The notes beneath the pieces are model-generated. The model made no database searches and was not told where the DNA came from. It worked only from the letters and a program-made list of their open reading frames with translations. Position numbers and translations under genes: made by a program. From NCBI GenBank assembly GCA_914767715.1, contig OU612065.1, positions 25,794,001 through 25,858,000 on the forward strand: a DNA stretch of 64,000 bases. Direction: 5' to 3'. The first letter of the stretch is position 1, and every line of letters starts with the position of its first letter. The stretch comes from Membranipora membranacea (lineage: Eukaryota > Bryozoa > Gymnolaemata > Cheilostomatida > Membraniporidae). Below, piece by piece: positions 22,029 to 34,838 of the stretch.

Positions 22029-25000
22029 TACCATTATATATGTCAGCACAGTTCTGTGTTACAGACGAATCGTTATCATTGTCCCTTGTTGAAAACTTTT
22101 GACCATTATGGAATTCCAGTGCGTCGCCAGCATCTCCGGAGTAGCCCTCAATCTTCATTTACAAGTATCATAATAAATACAATATATGATGTATATACAT
22201 ATATATAATATGTATGATATCTCGAATTTGATGTAAGCTTATTTTAGGTATGTTATAAGCTGTTGCTAATTCAAAGTTTTAGGCGCATGCAAGGGTAGAG
22301 AAAGTAAAACATATCAGTATCATCATCTTGCCCACAATGCTGTTATGTTGGAGACCTACATTTAGAGAGAATGCTTATCGTTGATAGACAACGGAGTTCA
22401 AGTAAGTATGTTTGACCCTGATAAATTATGTTCTATAAAGTGAACAACTGAATTAACAATGTAGTGCTTGCTATCACCAGGGAGGGTGGGAGGGTATATC
22501 CCACCCTCCCTGCTATCAGAATGAGTGAAACTTCTCACATGTGACAAGTATTGCTCATCCTCCCCTTCAATAGAGAACAGGGAGTAATTAGCCGTCCTGG
22601 TCTCACCATCGTGATCCTCCAGGAACACACTCAACTTCTGGTTGCTCTGAGTCAAGCAGTGTATGTTATCCAATCCTACAATCAATCCATCATGTGCTTT
22701 GTGAGATTTTCATTTTTTTTTAAATGTTTCTAGGCTGAATCTATATTCAGTCTCGCTGGCCTTGTCTAGAACAAATAACAAAATAACATTTAAATTGATT
22801 AATATTTCTTTTCTATCTACCGCGAAACCATAAATTTCTAATGTCAACAGCAGCAAAGTTAAGGCATCACCACATCATTTGGTGCAGACTATCTTACCTA
22901 GCCAATACTCTCCTGTCAAGTTACCAAAACCATCAACATAGTCATCCCAGTATCTGAAGAAGTCCTCAGAACCATCCAGTCTCCTCTGAATAACCGTCCA
23001 TCCTGAGGCAGAGTCAAATTGACATACAGCTTGCATCAGGCCACAAGAAGTTTGTGGTTTCAAATCGTATATCTCTCCAGAGGCTCTCTCACCCTTATCG
23101 AAGGCATCCTGGCAATCTGACCAAACAGTTACAACAGTCAACACTTTCCTTTAATACACTGCTATATAGATTAAAACATTAAAGTTGATACAAGTTAGCA
23201 GCCTCTTTTGAACTTGATATAACAAGGAATTGTGCAACTTCCAGTCAGGATGAAAACATGCACTTTACATTTATTTGATATTGCTCAATGGCGGGTGCAT
23301 AATAAATGTCATACCTTTGTAAATGCAGTTGGTCAGACCTCCAGTATAACTCTAAAATATATAAATTCATTGATTCATTGATTGACCCTTCTTTAATAAT
23401 TGTTATTATTAATTTGGGAATATATAATAATTCAGTGAACAACATATGCCTTCTGCTGTTAGTTATACTGCATTTAGATTTTACTTGTACTTACATGGGG
23501 TACAGCGTTTGTGTGATAGCAGTGCTGTTTCTCAGCATAGCTGATGGACGATTTATCTGCGTACATAATCTCTAACGACTGGTCATACAGCTGGCATTGC
23601 TGTAACCTGCTGTCATATATCACAGATTCACATGTGGCTTGAGAAGAACAGTACTCGGCACACTCCATAAATACTCGTGAACCTTGGAAAGACAAGGATG
23701 GCTTACTGTGGTGGAAGAGGTGTGAATTTTATCTTTAATTCGATATTGATCAATGACTTTGAAGTTATGTGATAGAATTTGTAAACTAGTGTCCAAATTG
23801 GATGTCATGTGCATGTTTATGTGTGAACGTTTGTGATATATATGTCTGTACAAGATAAGTTTCAAATCAATTTGCAGGGCGCTTGGTACTTTGGCAATCA
23901 CACATCAGATTTCATCATACTGGCAATTAATTTTTAGATATGTTGCAAGTTGGTCGGCAGAGTTCTGAGATGATCAAGTAATAAGTTAAATCCTACATAT
24001 ATTTCTTTCCTCGCTGTTATCAGGGCATCCTTGCTTTTATAAAGTAATTTGCTGGGAAAATTAAATGGGTTGTCTCCTCTCTTGACATAGGGACAAAACT
24101 CTTAATATAAGAACGGTTCAAGACAATAATTAGATCGGTCAGTAACGAGTGATATACAGTGGTTAAAAAATGTTCATTTCTGCAGCATCAAATTTTACCA
24201 ACTATGTACAACGTTGAACACAACCATATTAAATGACAGCTGACAACAAACTTTGGCTGGAATTATAGCTCTGTTCATAGTTTCTGGTGTTACAAAACAA
24301 AATCATTTCCTGAACAACTTCACAAGATAATTCGTGCTTACCAGTCGTTAATTTGGTCATATCAGCCATAATGCTTGTTTCATTAACATTGTGAGTAACT
24401 CTGTAAATATCTGCGCATACAGAAGTGACAGGAATGATGATGTTATATGCATATAATATACGAAAAACTGCTGCAAGAGCGCCAACAGCGGAAGCGTCCA
24501 TGGCTGAGAATTCTGAGGCTCTATCTTGACAGGGCTGAAAAACTCATATTATAGACCGCTAATTAAAATAATAATCAATATCTAAAATTGCATTTTGAAT
24601 AATAGTGTTTCAAGTCTATTAAAACATAGTTTGTGTAAGGTTGACACCCATTTATATGTTTCGGATATAATTAGCAGGTATATTTTAATTAATACTGACA
24701 TTTTATTTTTTTCTTATCACACATGGGCTCCTATTACGCCATCTTGATATCACACTGTAACACATTGCTGATTACATCTGCTTGGTCAAAGAATATTTCA
24801 TAATGCATTTTCTGAAATTATCTATGGCCAGAACTATATACATCTTATTGATGTTGATAAAGTTACTTTGTAGAGATTTTGTGTTCTACAGATATGAAAA
24901 AGAATTATTTGAGCGTTTAAACAGCTGCATATGAGATTTTGTGGCATGCTCCATTCTAAAAATCTTACTTGCATGCGTTAAAGTCTTCGCATGCGTTAAA

Positions 25001-26135
25001 GTCTTCGCATGGTAAATGCAGTATTTAACTTCAGCCTTCACAGTTGATATTCACTATCATATCTTTCTTTCACCCTACTCTAGAGATGACTTACTTTGCC
25101 CAAATCTATGAGTATGAGGGAGGCAACTGAAGTTAACATTTACCAACTAGCCTACATTCTCAACTACATTTATTTGTATTCATCACTTGAAAAAATCGCA
25201 AATCATACCTTAGAAAGAAACAGAAAAAAATATGAAAATATGTTGAAACGCTAGAACTGAAAGTACTACAACTGAACAATATATGGAACATGATAAAAAG
25301 ATAGGCGATAGAGATCAGCTTGAAAATGAAGCACCTACAAAGAACGTTGCTTAATATACCAGTGAAATATTCTTTATCAGAGAACATCATTTCCAATCAT
25401 CATACTTCCATTCCCCAGGTAGCTTCAAAAATTACATTCTAGATTCTAGATTAAGTTTTTTCATCCCTTCTACCTTATAGCTGCAGAGCGATTGGGTCAA
25501 ATTTAGTGATGTTGATACTTATTGTCTACAGTAACAAAAATGTACGATAAGGTCAAAACGACAAAATAAATTGAAACAAACACAATGACCAACAAATAAA
25601 CAAAAGTCTGCTTTATGTCATCGCGCATTGGGTTGTAGAAAACGTGGAAAGGCAGAAAATTTGCTTCAGAACAGAAAATCATTTGAAATGTATTTCAATA
25701 GTTCTTTTAAAGGTCATCATCAATTTTCAGGTGAAATACCATTTTCCACCTTTTCTGGAAAAACTGGAAAATAGTTTTCTCTGCTATGAAATAAAATTTT
25801 CCGCCTTTCCGCAATTTCTAGAACCCGGTGGCGCTGACAAGAACAAGATAGACATAAAGAAAAAAAAATTCCATTGTTTTTGTATAGATATAGCAAGTGG
25901 GACATAGCTTTAAGCTACTTCCGGAGTCTGCAAAAAGAGTCCCTTAGTCTATCGCTCATCATATCTCTGGTTCTGATTTTACGGCATTTGATGAGTCTGT
26001 GCGGCGCAACCTTCCACAATGGGTATACCTTTTAGAAAGAGAAGGCCACTTACTCTTAGCCCAAAGCGAATTCGAACCCATGACGGTGACATATGGATAT
26101 AATAAAACATATTTTATAAACATTTCTGACTGTGT

Positions 26136-28362
26136 TTATTCTCTACTGAGGCGCATGTAGATCGTTTTCATTGAGTAGTGCTGACCTCTGAAGTTTGTCC
26201 AGGTTGCTCCCATGGCAGAATTCTCAGGTTCTGTTTGTCCGCCTTCATAATAGAGCCCATTAAGGTTGCAGTTGTGGCACTGAGCATACCACCATGCCCC
26301 TAAAAAATAAATCAATATATATGTTCACGAATAAAACAGAAGCTATGTAAAGAAATGTATTCTAGATTTTCGTTCATTCTTTCAGCTGAGCGATATCAAC
26401 AACCTTGCAATTTTGCTTGCCAAGTCAACTTGTAGATTGCTAGATAAATACCTGTAAATCGTGCTGCACAATTTTGTGTTTCTTGACCATCATTGTCGTT
26501 ATCTCTGGTTGAGAACTTCCAGCCATTGTGTACATCCAAACTGTTTCCAGCATCACCAGAATATCCACTAACCTACACATACAAATAACCAATTTCAGTG
26601 AATTTTCCATTAAAGGTTTACTATAATCGTGTTATCATATGTGAACATATGCAGTTCTTGCATGACCGGTTTGCTGACATTTGATCTACCGATCTTGTAT
26701 GATAAAGATGATGCGATACACTTTGATGTTAACACTAGCAAAGGCTGAATAGCGATCACATGAAAAACGTAGGCAGTAACCTACTAGCTTGGTCCCCTTA
26801 TTTAGGAGAACACGACTCTTGAGACACTAAGATATCTGTTTATCAATCATGATCTAGTAATACATAGGGACCATATATGAATTGGTTGTTCTTACCAGAC
26901 CTAAGTCTATTCCGTCAAAATCACTTAAATGCTTCCTGATGATCTCTCTCCTCTGTCAAATGCGTCTTGGCAATCTTAAAAAAAAATAAATAGATGAGAA
27001 ACAAGTATAACCGTAAATTGGCGCTTATCGTTTTCAAATCGGAGAGTAATAGTTGTAAGAGTGTCCTTTTTAGGGATTTGCAGTATTGAATACCTTCTTA
27101 ATCTCAAAGGCTTTCAGCCGACTGATGCCAAATATTCACAGTATATCTGAGCATTGTTAAAGTTAGGTTACCTTTGAAAATGCATCTCCCATAACCTTCG
27201 AGATATGGCTACAAAACAAATGGTGTGAATTTAAATTTGTTTCTTCTCTGTGACACTGTTGTTTACTCTCTACGCAGTTTGAGACGAGGGCTGAACGGTA
27301 TTTGAGTTCCGGGTTTTTCATATCAGGTATGGGTTGTTGTTTTAGGATAAAATATATAATTATGTTCAGGAGTAGAGTTGTCACTGCAGGGCAAAATGAA
27401 AGACAACTCTGATGATTAATGATACTACATCCAGGGAGTTATGTCCCAAACTCTCGGCTGCGTCTATCCTAACACTACAGGAGTCATGTATTCTTTCCAT
27501 TATGACTGGTTCTTAGGGGTCAAATGAAAATCTGTTGCTATAGAAGGGCTAGGCGAGAAACCCTAACAAACATACCTCAGAAAGAGAGGATTTACGATAG
27601 CAGTGTCGTTTTTCTGCATAGCTGTAAGGTGAATTTTCCACACTTGTTACACCAATGTACTGCTGGAACACTTGACAGCTTTGAGAGCTACTGTCATATA
27701 TCACAGATTCACACAGTGATAAAGTAGAGCAGAACACAGTACACCCCAGAAATGTCAGAACTCCTTGAAAAATAAGAACAAACTAGTCTGACACATTTTG
27801 AAATCAGTACATTTTCAGAATCAGCTTTACAGAAGAGGTTTACAATGATATATAAAATGTCAAAGTCGGTCAATGTTGGTTTCATTTAATTGACGAAAAA
27901 CATTAATTGAAGAAATTTATTAAAAGTCATTCCATCATGATAGCCATTGTTATTATCTAATTTTCTAACAAGACAACGAGAAAAATTTATGAGAAAAATA
28001 CAGGTTCTACTACCAACTTTCAGTTTTTTTTAACACCACATTTTTTACAGACAAATCGCATATAAAATAGAAATAGGATTTTGGAAAGCCTAATTGGGAA
28101 AAAATTATGGATTATTTTTTAGTGGAAAATATAACCGTTTTTTCATGCTGTATGTATTTATGTATGTTCAATCTTTTCTATAACCCAGTCAATTTAATTT
28201 AGTAACGAATAGCTTACCATCTACCGTCTCAGTTGCGTTTTCATTAATACTTGTTTCTTCAACATTTGTAGTTACCATGTAAATATCTGATGTACCAGAA
28301 GCAGAGTGGAATAAGATATATATGCAGACTAGTATGAGTGTGACTTTTCTGATGAAACCCAT
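26136..28362 (-). pseudogene. B2: PAN-fibrinogen-related gene lacking exon 5 and most of exon 4
   Basis: Present exons: 28218-28362 (signal peptide), 27576-27763 (PAN-like, without the B1 frameshift), 27172-27208, the first 47 nt of exon 4 (26928-26974), 26452-26572 and 26136-26299. Compared with B1 about 0.93 kb is missing between 26927 and 26928, with TAA at both parental breakpoints. The loss removes the core of the fibrinogen domain including the GWTVFQRRLDGSEDF region and the exon 4 donor. No sensible product is expected. Confidence 0.85.
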
Positions 28363-28754
28363 CGCTAGGAAAAAGTCCCTCCTGCCACTCCGAAGCAGAG
28401 AGTCTGTTTAAAATGAATTTAAAAAATGTTTACATTAAATAATGCATATTTGAGAGGAACAATTACGTCTCAAGAGGCTCTTGATAAATTATGAGAATAT
28501 TGGATTTTTTAAACATGTAATTATTACCCTGATCTATTCTGAAATTCAGTTTCCAGCATATTTATTTCTTGTGTATTTCCTTCATAATTTCTGTTTCACG
28601 AACCGCAATATCCTTATTCGTACCCATCATCAACTGTCAGAATGGATACATAATTTCTTGCCACCAGTGAAATGAAACAGAAGAATTTCCTCAATAATAA
28701 CATAAAAAAATAATCATTAGCTCAGGGCCGAATGTTATTCATCATTGCATTTCT

Positions 28755-29268
28755 ATAGACAGTTTTCTGAGCTCTTATTTATGTCTCAATTCGGAGCTGT
28801 CCTCTCTCCAGTTTGGTACTTTTAACCCACTTCGCATAGGAAAAACCTGCTGGAAGAGGGTTATCTTGAAAACCGCTTATGTTAGGATAAAAATGAGTAT
28901 TGATTCAGAGTCTGCACCATTGAAGACCCTGTGAGACAGGGTTTCCAAATCATTGGAGGCTTTAATGTTGATAAATCTTAATTTTAGTGACGAAACTCAT
29001 GAAAAATTCTGCCAAATTGTCCGCAAAACAGGCAGAAAATGCTATAATTGACTATCCAAATTCTATAATTATTTCCCAAACTATGTCCATATTAGTTTTC
29101 AATGCTGCAGATTCTGAATCAAAAATAATTTTTATCATTTTATAAGCGGTTATCAAGATAACCCTCTTTTCAGCACGTTTTTCCTATGCGCCGTGGGTTA
29201 AAAGTACCAAACTGGAGAGAGGACAACTCCGAATTGAGGCCTTAATCAGAGCTCAGAAAACTGTCTAT
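28755..29268. repeat. Large palindromic (foldback) element, complete
   Basis: The left arm starts TAGACAGTTTTCTGAGCTC and the right arm ends with its reverse complement. Arms of about 150 bp pair through CTCAATTCGGAG, CCAGTTTGGTAC and AAGAGGGTTATCTTGA. The centre of about 200 bp is AT-rich and non-coding. Block 3 has a copy at about 39670-40155 with the outer left end lost; blocks 1 and 4 retain only the left arm. Confidence 0.65.
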
Positions 29269-29731
29269 TCAACCAGCAACATAAAATAACTTTTAGGGGG
29301 TCAATGATGCACTAAGGAGTGCAAATCAGGCGCAATTGCCAGAGGAAACAAATGGAGCAGTGCCTCCACTTCATACCTAACTATAGTCTCATTTTGTCTC
29401 AATCCTTCTTCGTCAGCCAAGCTTTTATTGTTAGATTGATGGCTCTTGCTTCCTGAAAGGACCATCAGTGTCACACTCATATGTGTCTAGAAATATCATT
29501 ATTCAGCTGACGAACCCATCATTTGGTCAGAATTGATATAATGAGTTGATTATCCTGTTGTTGACAAAGACATAGAATTGAAATTCTGATGACATCCTCT
29601 CTTCAATTTGTGATTCCATCATGCAGAAATAATCACTGCCTATGTGTTTGGTTTGTGAAACACTAGCTAAGAAAATGAAAAAAATATATGAAACTGATTC
29701 TGAATGATTTTATAAATGGTCAGCAACCTCT

Positions 29732-30237
29732 AGTTATAAAATAGATTTTCTTAGTTATAAAATAAATTTTCTGAGTTAAACTTAAGAAAAGCTGGTGTGA
29801 GATCTCATTCACTGATATTATTTTACAAAGCGAGAATTTTATCGGTTTTATCATATGCAGCCCCGTGCTGGTTTCCACACACCTCCCAAAATGATAAGGA
29901 TAAACTGGAGAGATTTCAAAAGCTCTGCACCAGAATTATGATTCCATACGAGGAAGACTATGAAGTGAGACTTTCATTACTAAAGCTTGAAGAGCTAATT
30001 ATCCATCTTGATATTCTTTGTTTTCGATATATTGCAAAGGTTAAAGAATATAAGAACCATCCATGCAAAACATTTTTGGGAGCCCGAAATCACCCTTCTA
30101 TAAATAGAACAGCATTTATAGACAATGATATTTTTCATAAATACACCTGACTGCTTTGTTTTTATTTATTTATTTATGCATGGTCTTTATTTGTCATTGA
30201 CTTTGATCGGCAATAATAAAGTATATATATATATATA
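29732..30237 (+). mobile_element. 5'-truncated non-LTR retrotransposon (CR1/L2/jockey-like tail)
   Basis: An open frame at 29797-30150 (117 codons) reads like the C-terminal end of a LINE ORF2: YKARILSVLSYAAPCWF, LERFQKLCTRIMIP, then RLSLLKLEEL. It is followed by a short 3' tail ending in a TA microsatellite. Blocks 1 and 4 have the unoccupied site (CTCTAGTTTATATAATTTG). A near-identical copy is in block 3 (about 40620-41122). The element lacks its 5' part and cannot be autonomous. Confidence 0.7.
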
Positions 30238-30479
30238 ACTTGTGTTCCATGAGATATAATCATTGATATGGAATATTATATTTATATTCCATATCAATGA
30301 TAATATTAACTCAGTGGATATAATATTAAGCTAAAGAGGTCAAAGATTACAACTGAATGATCTGAACTACCTCATGTTGACAATACGAACCTAATCACTC
30401 GTCAGATTGAGCCCCCGTTAGCTCATTCTCCGTAAGCTCGTTCTCTGTAAGCTCGATCTAATGATAACATAACGGAACT

Positions 30480-31438
30480 ATGAATTCCACCAAATGGATC
30501 CGCTACAACGTCAAAGTACCCCGCGAGCTCGCTACAGTGCTTGGTTTAATATTATTTACCATCTTGCTAACGAACATTCTTACACTGATGACGTTTAAGC
30601 GAAGTAAAAAGTTACCGTTCCATCATCATCTAATGATTTGTCTTGCGGTAGTGGATCTGCTGACAGTGCCTTCGCACCTACCAAGCTTCATCGAATCTGG
30701 AATGGATCGCTATTACTATCAGACGGTATCTGTGGTTTACTTTCTGTGACGAATCATACCTGTATCGCAGCTACTACCTGGTTACACTGCGCTATATGTA
30801 TCGACAAGTGCTGTTCCATTTTAAAACCGCTTGAGCACAAACTCTTTTAAACGCACCGTAGAACTCCTTATTTGGCATTTGCATTTTCAGTTGCTGCTGT
30901 TGTTGTCATATTGGCTATAATGATGGCCTTCACACACACTGGATTCCTCGAAGTGAAATTTCTATCCTCTACGGCTGCATGTGGCTATATCCTAGACTAC
31001 AGATATTTTGCATCAGTCGCTGCGCTCTTCATTTGCATACCGCTTGCAGTCGCTTTTGTGACCCACATACTGATGCTGAATGAAGTGAGGAAATCAGGCA
31101 ATTATCGCAGGAAGCGCCTGAAGAGGGCTTTTAAGACTGTGATATTAACGGTTGGGATTTACTACTTGTGTTGGGTACCTTTTTTGGTGAACCTGATATG
31201 GAAAGTTTTGGCTACGAAATTTTCACAACCAACACCAGTTATGTTGTCATGGTTTATTGCGCATATGTTTATGATAGGTAACAGTGCTATGAACTTTTTT
31301 ATCTACATCTACAGTGTTCAAACATTTAGAAATCAGTTTAAACTGCTTTTCCCATTTAAACGGAGAACACATCCATCTAACGGTGAGGCCTCGCAAGCTG
31401 TTACCCAGTTATGGGTCAATCCACACCCCATAGAATAG
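30480..31438 (+). pseudogene. G2: class A GPCR pseudogene (frameshift and nonsense)
   Basis: It is homologous to G1 over its whole length. A single G is missing near 30693 (codon 72, start of the first extracellular loop), shifting the frame. Codon 124, CAA (Gln) in G1 and G4, is TAA at 30848-30850. The remainder (TM4 to the C-terminus, 30872-31438) is open and close to G1, minus one Ser codon in loop 3. The nonsense change is shared with G3; the frameshift is private. Confidence 0.85.
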
Positions 31439-33930
31439 AATGTAACTTCTGGCTCAGAAGCGTCTTGAAGACCTGCAACAGAGGAATGTTTTCTAGATAA
31501 AATCTTTTTTTTTTTAAATGATTTAAAACTAAAAGAGTTTTCTGTTTTCTTTGCTTGCCTTTAAACGGCATTTGAACTCAATCTGAGTTGGTAAACAAGG
31601 TATTTTGGTCAACTTTGTCTATTTGTTGACTACTGCCTACTACTGACTAAACAGAACTAGAGAGCACCAGTTTGCTGGTAGAGAACAAAAAACCTTTTTG
31701 TGCTTCCCGCGACCATCTGTTTGATCTCTACTTCAAAAAAGGGTACAAGAACCCCCTCCCCCATTTTAGCAGACATTGCCTTATCACAGCCACTGTGATA
31801 AGGCTAAGCATACATAATTGCCAAGATCACCTATTAAAAGGAAAGTGTGAGCTCTATCTTAAAAATTCATGTTTATTTTTTAAATGGGAAACTTTGAACT
31901 TCAATTACAACAAGCTATGTAAATTAATTATGTAAATTAATTATGTAAATTTTTTCAATTTATTTCAATATTAAATATATTTAGCAGTTAAAATTTTGCA
32001 AATTTACCATCAGCATGCGATGAAAGTTTCTGCCAGTAGAGTAACTTAATTTTTAGCAACTATCTGTCGGAGCAGAGTGATAATATTCCACATTCTTTTG
32101 CCTCTCCCAGTGTAGTACTGTATAGTAGGAGATACATTTTAAATCATCAAATGTTTGCTTTTATTCAATACTGTTGTTATAAGTTTATCTGTTCCCATCT
32201 CATCCCGTCTCGTTAGTTCTACTAAGTTGTGGTGAAGAAATAAAAATTTCCTCCCATCCAACACCATTAGACTCATCAGTCGTTGCTGGCGTTTGAAAGC
32301 TTCTACACAAAAACAGCAGATTTTAACTTCAACTGGCTAAACAGATGACTTGACATGACACAAGGCGATAGAGCGAATCACCCGGAGGTATTTATTTAGG
32401 TGCTGCACATCAAGCCGATTTATTTACTCAATGAACTCAAACCAGATATATCAGGGACAGTGAAACTTCACACACTCTAAAAGTAGTTATCGAAGGCTCA
32501 CAAGATATACATTAAATACCAAGGTACTGTTTTCAGTTTTCAATCACCATGCATGTACTTATCGGAAAAATGTTGAATTACTCACACAATACTAAACAGA
32601 CACAGCAAGGCAAATTCATAAACTCACATTCCACATATTTGTAAAGATATGTCTCACGGACTGTTTGCCCAGCCAGGTAAACTAATAAAATGAGTTGTCC
32701 TCCTGACTGATTAGTTATCTATTAGCTAAAATGAGGCCAACAAGTTATTTTCAATTTACTTTCATCATAAACTGTTATGAAAAAGCTCAACAAATAAATA
32801 AAAGTCAAAATAAATGGAAATAATCAGTACTACAAAACATTAAACTACGGCACGACAGAAAGCGTATAAATTTGAGAAATTATATTTATATAGAATTTGC
32901 GTAATTTTAGAAGTTGACATAACTGTTGTTACTGTAGAGTATACTAAAATGAGGAGACAATTCCTTGCCAAGGTCAAAGGCCGGTGATGTTATCTTCCTA
33001 CACGCATATAGATGGTCTTATAAGAGTAATAAATCCCTTTCCAATAAGTCCATGTGGCACCTGTACCGTATGATGTAGTGTTTCCTCCTTCATAGTAATA
33101 TCCATTAAGGTTGGAACTGTGGCAATCGTGGTACCACCACCCACCTGCAACAATGAATAAACCTGACTGAGTTTATAACCAGTCAATTTAATGAGTGAAC
33201 CGTACCTTAAAGCTGACAATCAATTCTCCAAACACCAAATGTTATCATTTTTCCTCTTCCCCTTCCCTCAACTTTTGCCGAAATTTCTTTAGCACGTTAT
33301 GGCAAACATCCTTCCAGGATGATATTGTCTGACTTAATAAAAAAAGTGCATATATACCAGGGAAGCTTGAACAAATAAATAAAAAAAAGGACAAATAGAT
33401 GTCATAAGACATGATGATACCATTTGCCATTTGCTGATGATGTCATAATGATGCCATGATGATGAAATTTTGACAATGGTGTAAATAATGATGCTATTTG
33501 ATGATGCCGTTATGATGCCATTTGATATAGTGGCCAACTACAAAAATACTGATCTTCCTTTGACTGGGCAGGCTGCCCAGGCTAGAACTTTCTGCTGCTG
33601 GACACCATCTTGCTCATAGTAAAGTTGAGTGAGTACTTGAGTCGACATTACAAGCATGACTCAAGATGACAATACATTCTCTTTTCTGAACATTCTGGGA
33701 ACACAAAACCGGCCCTGTTATATTCGAGAGCCTAACAACACATCTCTGGATTAATGATTATCATTGGCATCTGCTTTGATAAATATGTTCGTTTGTTAAT
33801 TTGCGTCTCCTGAAAAAATTCAACTTTTGTAGATACACTGTTTTTCTTGATCAGGAGTTACACCCCTCCTCTGTTTCATTACATTGCTTGCTGGACGTTG
33901 CATTAAAATACGTTTAATTTCTCTGGGTCT

Positions 33931-33956
33931 CCCACCGCCCGCCCGCCCACCCGCCC
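33931..33956 (-). other. G-quadruplex-capable G-rich run (minus strand)
   Basis: The plus strand has six runs of CCC separated by one or two bases; the minus strand therefore has more than four GGG runs with short loops. It lies in gene C intron 6 in block 2 only, since the block junctions cut before this point in blocks 1 and 3. Confidence 0.5.
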
Positions 33957-34260
33957 AAGTTCATGATTAAAGCAACAGTATCTTTCTTGTGTTTTTAACA
34001 CTAGCAGATTATCATATATATATCAATCACAAAAAGGTATATAAGGTATATCACAACAATATTTTACATAAATCTAATTTTTTATTCTAATTGTTGACCT
34101 TGGCTATTAATTTTGCAATAGAGCCAACTTACTGGTAGGCAATAACTAGCCAATGTGTTGGTGATCTGATTGATTGGGGAGACCCAGCCAATTAGAGCCA
34201 ACAAAATGGTAAGCATTAACCATAAACATATAGATATATTTATGGCAATAACTAGCATGT

Positions 34261-34372
34261 CTTGACTGCAACCAGCCCTTAACAACGTTCGGGATGGCAA
34301 ACCACTCCCTAAACGACTGCCTACGGCCGCAATCGCCATCCCGAACAATGTTAAGGGCTGGCTGTAGTCAAG
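34261..34372. repeat. Hairpin element in gene C intron 6, next to exon 6
   Basis: CTTGACTGCAACCAGCCCTT and, at the far end, AAGGGCTGGCTGTAGTCAAG are near-perfect inverted arms of about 40 bp, continuing through AACGTTCGGGATGG / CCATCCCGAACAATG. It ends about 33 bp from the exon 6 donor. Confidence 0.6.
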
Positions 34373-34659
34373 GCAGGCTAGGCAATAACATACTGGTGAT
34401 GTTACCTTTGTAAATTTCAGCACAGTTACCGTCATCTTCATCTTTATCATTGTCTCTTGCAATGAAGGACTTCTCATCATGGGAACTTAAAGAATCACCA
34501 GCATCACCCGTATATCCTGAGATCTACAAAAGATAAATATCCACATTGTTTGTGCGTAGGACTAGAAGTTATCCCCCTTTTCAAATCATGGATTACTGAT
34601 ATACAACTTCTTTTTTAATATGCACTATTTTATTTGGCAGACAATATCATCCTGGCCTG

Positions 34660-34838
34660 GGTACCATGATAGATTAGGATGGAGGATGCAGTGCGGAGAT
34701 AGCTAGGAGGATTGGTGTGGCTTGGGACAGGTGGAGCGATCTCACAGGAGTGTTGTGTGACAAGAAGGTACCAACTAAACTAAAAGTACTTCTCTACAAA
34801 ACATTATTAAGCCAACACTCATGTATGGCAGTGAAACC
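34660..34838 (+). mobile_element. LINE reverse-transcriptase fragment, left piece
   Basis: Translated with one frame correction it reads WSDLTGVLCDKKVPTKLKV, then LYKTLL and finally LMYGSET, the familiar end of a LINE RT domain. It breaks off after GAAACC at 34838; the continuation WPVTQRME is found at 49915. It is decayed, with in-frame stops. Confidence 0.7.

Larger units (their letters stand above)
20213..24501 (-). pseudogene. A2: PAN-fibrinogen-related gene with stop in last exon and altered donor
   Basis: Exons: 24342-24501, 23495-23682, 23315-23351, 22898-23116, 22539-22675, 22032-22152, 20213-20367. The first six are intact and close to A1. In exon 7, AGA has become TGA at 20261-20263, removing the last 16 residues (RGHRYSMKTVYMRLSR), a conserved FReD strand. 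The exon 6 donor reads GTACCG instead of GTAAGC because a 374-bp TIR element (21655-22028) is inserted two bases into the intron. Intron 6 also holds a foldback element. It is called a pseudogene, though a truncated or alternatively ended product cannot be excluded. Confidence 0.75.
19061..34838. repeat. Duplication block 2 (A2-B2-G2-C exons 7b and 6)
   Basis: This is the second copy of the unit, entering at the TTT|GAGATATAAA junction. Unlike block 1 it continues past the unit end, through gene C intron 6 and exon 6, into a LINE fragment, and stops where block 3 is inserted. All three full genes in it are damaged. Confidence 0.8.

Noticed and set aside
23306-23575. 89-codon plus-strand open stretch over A2 exons 2 and 3, repeated at 47886
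   Set aside because: It is the antisense shadow of real exons.
33420-33530. GATGAT-rich stretch considered as a coding acidic region
   Set aside because: It is intronic low-complexity sequence with stops in the relevant frames.
34082-34480. 132-codon minus-strand open stretch
   Set aside because: Only 34406-34523 in a different frame is an exon (ISGYTGDAGDSL). The long frame crosses a hairpin element and has no domain.
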